A stretch of 10,650 bases of DNA from the NCBI GenBank assembly GCA_015491275.1, contig WFWF01000075.1, positions 1 to 10,650 of the forward strand, written 5' to 3'. Of this stretch, positions 1 to 6,233 are shown piece by piece. A model generated the notes under the pieces. The model did not search any database. It had not been told where the DNA came from and was given only the letters and a program-made list of their open reading frames with translations. The stretch is from Aquificales bacterium (lineage in GTDB: Bacteria > Aquificota > Aquificia > Aquificales > Aquificaceae). The translations under genes and the position numbers were made by a program. The stretch's first letter is position 1; each line of letters opens with the position of its first letter.

Positions 1-526
1 AATCTTCTTCCGCACCTATAGGTATCTGAATCGCAACAGGCTTTATTGAAAGTTTTTCGCCTATTTCATCAAAAACCCTATAGAAATCAGCCCCTAATCT
101 ATCAAGCTTGTTTATAAAAGCTATCCTTGGTACATTAAATCTGTCCGCCCATCTCCAGTTTGCTTCGGACTGAGGTTGAACACCTTCAACCGCGGAGAAG
201 ATAAACACTATACCATCAAGGACCTTCATAGATCTCACAACTTCAACAGAAAAATCCACATGACCTGGTGTATCAATAATATTTATCTGATACTTTTCTC
301 CGAATCTTTCCCAATAGCAAGCAGTTGTAGCTGCGGTTATAGTTATCCCCCTCTCCTTTTCTTGCTCCATCCAATCCATAACTGCAGCACCTTCATGAAC
401 TTCCCCTATCTTGTAAGTTCTACCAGTGTAATATAGTATCCTTTCCGTGGTTGTAGTCTTTCCCGCATCAATGTGAGCGACAATCCCGATATTCCTAAGT
501 TTCTCTATAGGCACTGTCCTCGGCAT
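1..526 (-). CDS. fusA: Elongation factor G, N-terminal part (runs off left edge)
   Basis: This is the GTPase that drives translocation of tRNA and mRNA on the ribosome; it acts in the cytoplasm on the 70S ribosome. The 175 codons present cover most of the G domain. Visible motifs are the P-loop AHIDAGKT (residues 17-24), switch I with RGITIT around the conserved Thr62, the G3 motif DTPGH (85-89) and the G4 motif NKLD (139-142). The His in DTPGH that triggers GTP hydrolysis is present. The ATG at 526 was chosen because AGGA lies 6 bases upstream (533-536) and the start MPRTVPIEKLRNIGIVAHID matches the usual EF-G beginning. About 520 residues (domains II-V) are missing only because the window ends; no stop or frameshift is seen. 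It is the fifth gene of the run rpoB-rpoC-rpsL-rpsG-fusA and is separated from rpsG by a 93-bp gap holding possible regulatory structure. The identification is very secure. Confidence 0.98.
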   Translation of the reverse strand, partial: MPRTVPIEKLRNIGIVAHIDAGKTTTTERILYYTGRTYKIGEVHEGAAVMDWMEQEKERGITITAATTACYWERFGEKYQINIIDTPGHVDFSVEVVRSMKVLDGIVFIFSAVEGVQPQSEANWRWADRFNVPRIAFINKLDRLGADFYRVFDEIGEKLSIKPVAIQIPIGAEED

Positions 527-619
527 TTCTCTTCCTGTGCTCCGCCGGGCTATTTATACCCCGCCTTTAAAGGGATGTCCATGTACCCGGCAGGCGGCAT
601 TTGGACATCCCTCAATCTA
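527..619 (-). promoter_or_regulatory. rpsG-fusA intergenic region with stem-loop and possible pseudoknot
   Basis: This is the largest gap in the window. On the minus strand, AGGGATGTCC (612-603) is perfectly complementary to GGACATCCCT (580-571). After a two-base AA bulge, three more pairs (600-598 with 583-581) extend the stem to 13 bp around a 14-base loop. Part of that loop, CTGCCGGGT (593-585), can form nine pairs (two are G-U) with GCCCGGCGG (550-542), which ends 5 bases before the fusA Shine-Dalgarno. This could be an H-type pseudoknot or two alternative folds. Only TTT follows the stem, so it does not look like a Rho-independent terminator. A role in translational control of fusA, or in mRNA processing, is inference. 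Confidence 0.6.
553..581 (-). promoter_or_regulatory. Candidate sigma-70 promoter for fusA
   Basis: On the minus strand TGGACA (581-576, 5 of 6 to TTGACA) and TATAAA (558-553, 5 of 6 to TATAAT) are separated by exactly 17 bp. The TATAAA stands out in an otherwise GC-rich gap. Transcription would start near 546 and give a leader of about 20 bases with the fusA Shine-Dalgarno. The -35 element lies in the 3' arm of the stem-loop, so the hairpin and the promoter compete as explanations of the same bases. There is no TG extension. The call rests on spacing and consensus match alone. Confidence 0.4.
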
Positions 620-1102
620 CTACCATCTGAAATGGGAAAACACCATATTAGCTTGAGCCATTTTGTGAGTATCCTCTTTCTTCTTGTATGCCCCACCCTT
701 CTCATTAAGTACATCTATAAGCTCCGCCTTCAATCTTTCTATCATTGTATAACTCCCCCTGTGTCTGGGTCTTTCCCTCGCGGCTTCAACGAGCCACTTT
801 ATTGCAAGACTGACAGCTCTTCTTTCCGATACTTCCACGGGCACCTGATAAGTAGCTCCTCCCACCCTTCTCGGTCTGACCTCCCACTTGGGCTTCAATA
901 TTTCCACAACCCTATGAAGTAGCTCCACGGGTGTGAGACCGACCTCTTTTGAAGCCTCCTCAAGGGCGGTATATACTATCCATTCCGCAATTGACTTCTT
1001 TCCATCCTTCATAACTTTGTTTATCAGCTTATGAACAAGCACATCACCGTATTTGGAATCCGGCGGTATTTCCCTCGGCGATACAGGTCCTTTCCTCGGC
1101 AT
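620..1102 (-). CDS. rpsG: 30S ribosomal protein S7
   Basis: S7 is a primary binder of the 3' major domain of 16S rRNA; it organises the head of the 30S subunit and contacts E-site tRNA. The protein has 160 residues, close to the family's usual 155-180. It shows the basic N-terminus MPRKGPVSPRE, the hairpin segment EVRPRRVGGATYQVPVEV (about 74-91), the helix SERRAVSLAIKWLVEAAR and the typical C-terminal end HKMAQANMVFSHFRW. The start at 1102 is supported by GGAGGT (1115-1110), which lies in the last codons and stop of rpsL, 7 bases upstream. Only 4 bases separate the rpsL stop from this ATG, so translation is probably coupled. The gene ends in tandem TAG TAG stops (622-617). In E. coli S7 is the repressor of the str operon; whether it regulates here is not shown. 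Confidence 0.98.
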   Translation of the reverse strand: MPRKGPVSPREIPPDSKYGDVLVHKLINKVMKDGKKSIAEWIVYTALEEASKEVGLTPVELLHRVVEILKPKWEVRPRRVGGATYQVPVEVSERRAVSLAIKWLVEAARERPRHRGSYTMIERLKAELIDVLNEKGGAYKKKEDTHKMAQANMVFSHFRW

Positions 1103-1106
1103 CCTT

Positions 1107-1493
1107 TTAACCTCCCTTCTGCTCCTTGGGTCTCTTCGCTCCGTACTTTGACCTTGACTGTCTCCTGTTTGTAACTCCCGCGGTATCCAAAACTCCCCTT
1201 ATTATCTTGTATTTAACACCGGGAAGATCCTTAACCCTTCCTCCCCTTACAAGGACTATTGAGTGTTCCTGAAGATTATGTCCCTCCCCGGGTATGTATG
1301 CTATAACCTCCATACCGTTAGAAAGCCTTACCCTTGCAACCTTTCTTAAAGCGGAGTTAGGCTTCTTAGGTGTTACCGTATATACCCTTACACAAACACC
1401 CCGCTTCTGAGGGCATCCCTGCAGTGCGGGAGCCTTTGACTTTTTCTTCCTCTTCTCCCTGCCGTACTTTATCAATTGATTTATTGTCGGCAT
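1107..1493 (-). CDS. rpsL: 30S ribosomal protein S12
   Basis: S12 sits at the decoding centre of the 30S subunit and affects accuracy and streptomycin response. The 128 residues align without gaps at the N-terminus to E. coli S12. The loop TVTPKKPNSALRKV carries Lys43 and the loop GGRVKDLPGV carries Lys88 and Asp89 (Met counted as 1; E. coli mature K42, K87 and D88). These are the sensitive-type residues, so no classic streptomycin-resistance change is present; D89 is the position that is methylthiolated in E. coli. The basic C-terminus ends KYGAKRPKEQKGG. The start is fixed by a full AGGAGGT (1504-1498) just upstream. It follows rpoC after a 39-bp gap that may carry its own promoter, and its last codons contain the ribosome binding site of rpsG. 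Confidence 0.98.
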   Translation of the reverse strand: MPTINQLIKYGREKRKKKSKAPALQGCPQKRGVCVRVYTVTPKKPNSALRKVARVRLSNGMEVIAYIPGEGHNLQEHSIVLVRGGRVKDLPGVKYKIIRGVLDTAGVTNRRQSRSKYGAKRPKEQKGG

Positions 1494-1521
1494 ACTAACC
1501 TCCTAAAAATCAGAGTCCTTT

Positions 1522-1550
1522 ATTATAAATCATTAACCTTCTTCTTTCAA
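1522..1550 (-). promoter_or_regulatory. Strong candidate sigma-70 promoter for rpsL-rpsG-fusA
   Basis: On the minus strand TTGAAA (1550-1545, 5 of 6 to TTGACA) is followed after exactly 17 bp by a perfect TATAAT (1527-1522). The -35 element lies in the Leu-Lys codons near the end of rpoC and the -10 element lies in the rpoC-rpsL gap. Transcription would start near 1515 and yield a leader of about 20 bases that still contains the AGGAGGT of rpsL. The match is much better than expected by chance in a 39-bp gap, although the site is moderately AT-rich. Readthrough from rpoC is not excluded; no terminator is seen between the two genes. Confidence 0.65.
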
Positions 1551-4500
1551 GCCCTTAACAAGATCTGCCCTTTCGCTTTCAACAACCTCAACACGCGTGT
1601 GTTCCGCCACACCTGTACCCGCGGGTATGAGATTACCTATAATGACATTCTCCTTTATACCGTACAGCTCATCAACCTTGCCTTCACATGCCGCATCGTT
1701 AAGCACCTTCGCGGTTTCCTGGAAGGATGCGGCGGATATCCAGCTCCTCGTTGAAAGGGATGCCTTAGTTATACCGACCAAGACGGGTTCAACCTTAGGC
1801 AGTTTTCCTCCGAAGGCTTTTATCCTTTCAATTTCCTCCTCAAGCTCATCCTTGTCAACTTCTTCATTTACAAGGAATCTGCTGTCACCTGGATCAACAA
1901 TCCTTCTCTTCTTAAGCATCTGTCTGATTATTATTTCAAAATGCTTATCATTTATATCAACACCCTGAAGCCTGTAAACCATCTGAACCTCTTTGAGAAG
2001 GAATTTTTGCAACTCGTCAATTCCCTTAACCTTCAGGATCTCTTCTGGTATGGGGGTTCCGTCCGTTAAAGGCTCTCCCGCCTCAACATAATCATTTTCT
2101 TTCACAAGTAAAAACTTACCCTTAGGTATAAAGTATTCCTTCTCAAGCCCCGTTTCCTTGTTATATATAACCACCTTAAAGCCCCTACCTTTTATCCTTA
2201 CCTGCCCCTCTATATCCGCTTCAATCCTTTCAGTTATCTTCTGACCCTTCCTGACGATCTGACCATGTTTTACAAGAATCTTTTCATCGGAAGGAATGGA
2301 ATACTTCTTAGTCTTTCCTTCAACAGGATTAAAGATGATAACCTCATCCGCATCCTCGTAGATCTTTACATACCCGTCTATCTCGGAAATTATAGCCACA
2401 TTCTTGGGCTTTCTTGCCTCAAAGAGTTCCTCAACCCTCGGAAGACCGCCCACTATATCCCTTACCTTTGCCATTTCCTTAGGAATTCTTGCCAATATAT
2501 CTCCGGGCTCCACCCTGAAGTCTTTAACCACATAATACTGGTGCTGTATATCCGCCTCTTCAGCTTCTATACAGGTGGGACATGAGTGCCACTCAAGTTT
2601 TATCTTATCTGTAGGTATATTGAGAATAGTATTTACCGGCAGGTCATAAGTTAATTCTTTTCCGTCATCGGTGTGTATAACTATCTTGGGTGTATGAAGC
2701 ATTGCATCCTTGGGTCTCATAAATGAGACTATGGTAGCGGTCTTACCTGTAAGGGCATCCTTTTCTTCCCTTACGGTAACATCCAGAATGATATCCCTGA
2801 GCTCAACCCTTCCACCCTCTTCCGCAATTATGAAGGTGTTGAACGGATCCCACTGGGCAAGTGGTGTGTCGGGTTCTACCTTCTGCCCTTCCTTAACGAG
2901 TATTTTCGCACCGTAAGGGACAGCGTGTCTCTCAATGCTTCTCCCCTCTTCGTCAACAATACCTATGGCACCGTCCCTTGAAACATTAATAATATCTCCC
3001 TTCTTGGTTTTTATAAGCTTTATATTAAAGAACTTAACGGTCCCCGCCTCCTCGCTTCTCAACACATCCTGAACCTTTTCTGCAGTCGCCGCACCGCCTA
3101 TATGGAATGTTCTCATTGTAAGCTGTGTTCCTGGTTCACCTATGGACTGAGCGGCTATTATACCTACCGCTTCACCTACGGAAACGAGCTTTCTCTGGGA
3201 CAGGTCCCAACCGTAACACATTGCGCATATACCCCTACCCGCTTCACAGGTGAGGGGCGATCTTACTTTGACCTTTTCTATACCCGCATGTACGATTTTA
3301 TCCGCAAGTTTTTCATCTATAATCTCATTTCTCTTTGCTATAATTTCACCGGTGTAAGGGTCTTTTAGATCCTCCGCAAGAACCCTTCCGAATATTCTGT
3401 CCTTGAGAGAGACTTTTTCCTCACCGCTTTCCACTATAGGTTCCATATCAATTCCTTTCATTGTTCCGCAATCATGCATTGCAATAACAATATCCTGTGC
3501 AACATCCACCAACCTTCTTGTCAGATACCCCGCAAAAGCTGTCTTAAGGGCTGTGTCCGCAAGACCCTTCCTTGCACCGTGGGTTGATATAAAGTATTCA
3601 AGAACGGACAAACCTTCCCTGAAGTTTGCTATAATCGGCGTTTCTATGAATTCACCCGAGTGCTTAGCCATAAGTCCCCTCATACCAGCAAGCTGTCTTA
3701 TCTGATCCCTGTTACCCCTTGCACCTGAATTAGCCATCATGAATATGGGGTTAAAGATACCTGGGTAAGTTTTGCCGTTTTCAACCCTTTGGCTTTTCTC
3801 AATTTCGTCAAACATTGCCTTTGACACTTCATCCGTAGCTTCCGACCATATATCTATGATTTTGTTATACCTTTCCTTGTTTGTTATAACACCGTTAACA
3901 TACTGGTTCCATATCTCGTCCGTTTCTTTTAGGGCATCCTCTATAAGCTTTTTCTTTGCGGAAGGAATTTGCATATCATCAATACCTATTGAAATTCCAG
4001 CGTAGGTTGCCATTCTAAATCCAAGTTCTTTAAGATCATCAAGGAATTCTACGGTTCTTTCATTTCCGAACTGTGTATATATCTCATAAATGATCTTGGA
4101 AAGATTCTTTTTATCAACAGGCTCATTAACATACCTGTAACCTTGGGGCATTATAGAGTTAAACAGAACCCTACCGGGTGTAGTCTCAACCCATTCATTC
4201 CTTATTTTTACCTTTATCTTTGCATGTAGATCAACCTTTTTGTTTTCAAGGGCAAGCATAACTTCTTCTGGAGATGAAAAGACCTTATCTTCTCCTTTTT
4301 TACCCCCTATCATCTGGGTAATGTAATAAACTCCGAGGATCATATCCTGAGAGGGCATGGTTATGGGTTTACCGTGAGCAGGGGAAAGAATGTTTTGGGT
4401 TGAAAGCATTAAAACATAAGATTCTATCTGTGCTTCTATACCGAGGGGAACATGAACCGCCATTTGATCACCGTCAAAGTCCGCATTGTAAGGGGGACAC

Positions 4501-6233
4501 ACAAGGGGGTGAAGCCTTATTGCTTTACCTTCCACCAGAACGGGTTCAAAAGCCTGAATAGACATTCTGTGAAGGGTAGGAGCCCTGTTAAGGAGAACGG
4601 GATGCTGTTTCACCACCTCCTCAAGGCACTCCCACACCTCGGGTGTTTTCTGTTCCACAAGTTTCTTAGCATTCTTTATGGATGTTGCATATCCTTTTTC
4701 CTCAAGTCTTCTGTAAACAAAAGGCTTAAACAATTCAAGTGCCATTATCTTCGGAAGACCGCACTGGTGCATCTTAAGTTGAGGATCAACAACTATAACG
4801 GATCTTCCCGAATAATCAACCCTCTTTCCGAGAAGGTTCTGCCTGAATCTACCCTGCTTACCTTTAAGATAATCTGCAAGGGACTTAAGGGGTCTTCCGT
4901 TTTGAGTAACAACTTTGCCCCTTTTACCGTTGTCTATCAGGGCATCTACAGCCTCCTGGAGCATCCTCTTTTCATTCCTTATTATTATCTCGGGTGCATC
5001 AAGTTCTATAAGTCTTTTAAGCCTGTTGTTCCTGTTAATCAATCTTCTGTAAAGGTCATTCTGATCCGATGTTGCAAATCTGCCTCCGTCAAGGGCAACG
5101 AGGGGTCTGAGTTCGGGCGGCAAAACGGGAATAACTTCAAGGATCATCCACTCTGGCCTGTTACCGCTCTTTATGAAACCCTCCACGAGTTTGAGAGTCT
5201 TAAGAGTTTTATTCAGCTTTTGCTCATAAACCTCTTTAACAACAGTTGCCCTTATGTCCTCTTTTATCTTCTCAAATATGGGTATGTCACTCTTCTTTTT
5301 CCTTACATTGGAGTAATAGGTTACTATAGCCTCCTTACCTGTCATATAATTTTCATCCTTTTCTTCAGAGGTTATCTCTCCTGTTTCCACATTAAGATAG
5401 AGTTCCCCTCTTATAAGTCCGTGAATAGCCTCCTCAAGGGATTTGTTCTCGGGTAGAACGAAACTTACACCGTAGTTTCTGAAATCGTTGGCTATAGTTT
5501 TTATGATTTTTTCGTACAGTTTCTTGTATTTTTCTTCTACTTCCAGACTGAGATCCTCAAAGGAAAGGCTGTAGGGCTTTATAAGATTCCTTAATTTCTC
5601 AGCATATTTTTCAAGGTCAAGTTCTGACAATACCTTCCTTATGATCTCTGCTCCTATACCCGCTTCATATTTATGTTCAACACTGAAGGCATATTGGCTT
5701 TCATAAGTCTCCTCATCAACAACATGCAATCTTACAAAGGTGGTGGTGGTGCCGTCGTTAAGGGGTATGGTGTCTTCCGCTTCTTCAAACTCCTGCTCCT
5801 CACCCTCACCCGGATATTCAATAACGAGGTATGACTCAAAGTATATAACCCTTTCCGCATCCCTTGAAGACAATCCGAGTAGGGTACCTATCTTTGAGGG
5901 CGTACTCTTTGTAAACCATATATGGGCGACGGGTGCGGCAAGCTCTATATGGCCCATGCGCTCCCTTCTAACATAAGAGGTTGTAACTTCAACACCGCAC
6001 CTGTCACAAATAGTTCCTATGTAACGCTTACCTCTGTATTTACCGCACAGACACTCATAATCCTTTATAGGTCCGAATATTCTTGCACAGAACAGACCAT
6101 CCTTCTCAGGTTTCAGAGTTCTATAATTAAGGGTCTCCGGTCTTTTTACCTCTCCGTGAGACCATGATCTTATCTCATCCGGTGAAGCAAGCATCAGCTT
6201 AACTTTTCCGAAGGGTAAAAGACCCTTTCTCAT
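1533..6233 (-). CDS. rpoC: DNA-directed RNA polymerase subunit beta'
   Basis: This is the subunit that holds the catalytic Mg of RNA polymerase. The protein has 1566 residues, longer than the 1407 of E. coli. In order it shows zinc site 1 (C61, C63, C76, C79), the clamp, a lineage insert at about 220-335, the rudder/lid region with KGKQGRFRQNLLGKRVDYSG (457-476), the catalytic motif NADFDGD (583-589, with D585, D587, D589), zinc site 2 (C922, C996, C1003, C1006), the trigger-loop region GEAVGIIAAQSIGEPGTQLT (1020-1039), an E. coli SI3-like insert (about 1050-1250) with an unusual CPTC, and the conserved C-terminal GITKASLSTRSWISAASFQE. The ATG at 6233 overlaps the rpoB stop by 4 bases (ATGA), and AAGGAGGAGG in the end of rpoB serves as ribosome binding site, so translational coupling is likely. 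No frameshift or lost catalytic residue is seen. Confidence 0.99.
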   Translation of the reverse strand: MRKGLLPFGKVKLMLASPDEIRSWSHGEVKRPETLNYRTLKPEKDGLFCARIFGPIKDYECLCGKYRGKRYIGTICDRCGVEVTTSYVRRERMGHIELAAPVAHIWFTKSTPSKIGTLLGLSSRDAERVIYFESYLVIEYPGEGEEQEFEEAEDTIPLNDGTTTTFVRLHVVDEETYESQYAFSVEHKYEAGIGAEIIRKVLSELDLEKYAEKLRNLIKPYSLSFEDLSLEVEEKYKKLYEKIIKTIANDFRNYGVSFVLPENKSLEEAIHGLIRGELYLNVETGEITSEEKDENYMTGKEAIVTYYSNVRKKKSDIPIFEKIKEDIRATVVKEVYEQKLNKTLKTLKLVEGFIKSGNRPEWMILEVIPVLPPELRPLVALDGGRFATSDQNDLYRRLINRNNRLKRLIELDAPEIIIRNEKRMLQEAVDALIDNGKRGKVVTQNGRPLKSLADYLKGKQGRFRQNLLGKRVDYSGRSVIVVDPQLKMHQCGLPKIMALELFKPFVYRRLEEKGYATSIKNAKKLVEQKTPEVWECLEEVVKQHPVLLNRAPTLHRMSIQAFEPVLVEGKAIRLHPLVCPPYNADFDGDQMAVHVPLGIEAQIESYVLMLSTQNILSPAHGKPITMPSQDMILGVYYITQMIGGKKGEDKVFSSPEEVMLALENKKVDLHAKIKVKIRNEWVETTPGRVLFNSIMPQGYRYVNEPVDKKNLSKIIYEIYTQFGNERTVEFLDDLKELGFRMATYAGISIGIDDMQIPSAKKKLIEDALKETDEIWNQYVNGVITNKERYNKIIDIWSEATDEVSKAMFDEIEKSQRVENGKTYPGIFNPIFMMANSGARGNRDQIRQLAGMRGLMAKHSGEFIETPIIANFREGLSVLEYFISTHGARKGLADTALKTAFAGYLTRRLVDVAQDIVIAMHDCGTMKGIDMEPIVESGEEKVSLKDRIFGRVLAEDLKDPYTGEIIAKRNEIIDEKLADKIVHAGIEKVKVRSPLTCEAGRGICAMCYGWDLSQRKLVSVGEAVGIIAAQSIGEPGTQLTMRTFHIGGAATAEKVQDVLRSEEAGTVKFFNIKLIKTKKGDIINVSRDGAIGIVDEEGRSIERHAVPYGAKILVKEGQKVEPDTPLAQWDPFNTFIIAEEGGRVELRDIILDVTVREEKDALTGKTATIVSFMRPKDAMLHTPKIVIHTDDGKELTYDLPVNTILNIPTDKIKLEWHSCPTCIEAEEADIQHQYYVVKDFRVEPGDILARIPKEMAKVRDIVGGLPRVEELFEARKPKNVAIISEIDGYVKIYEDADEVIIFNPVEGKTKKYSIPSDEKILVKHGQIVRKGQKITERIEADIEGQVRIKGRGFKVVIYNKETGLEKEYFIPKGKFLLVKENDYVEAGEPLTDGTPIPEEILKVKGIDELQKFLLKEVQMVYRLQGVDINDKHFEIIIRQMLKKRRIVDPGDSRFLVNEEVDKDELEEEIERIKAFGGKLPKVEPVLVGITKASLSTRSWISAASFQETAKVLNDAACEGKVDELYGIKENVIIGNLIPAGTGVAEHTRVEVVESERADLVKGLKEEG

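Noticed and set aside
571..612. Rho-independent terminator after rpsG
   Set aside because: The stem is strong but is followed by only TTT and then AAAGGCGGGG, with no U-tract; the loop is also long.
473..922. 149-codon plus-strand frame across the fusA start, the gap and rpsG
   Set aside because: It crosses three unrelated minus-strand elements, shows no family features, and rpsG and fusA beneath it are unmistakable.
1107..1493. Streptomycin-resistance variant of S12
   Set aside because: Lys43, Lys88 and the following Asp-Leu-Pro-Gly are the normal sensitive-type residues.
1494..1532. Terminator between rpoC and rpsL
   Set aside because: No inverted repeat precedes the short TTTTT at 1506-1510; the bases are better explained as promoter, start region and ribosome binding site.
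4452..5456. 334-codon open frame on the plus strand
   Set aside because: It is exactly codon-aligned antisense to a highly conserved part of rpoC (rudder to active site), has no recognisable motif or convincing ribosome binding site, and is best explained as a shadow of biased rpoC codon use.
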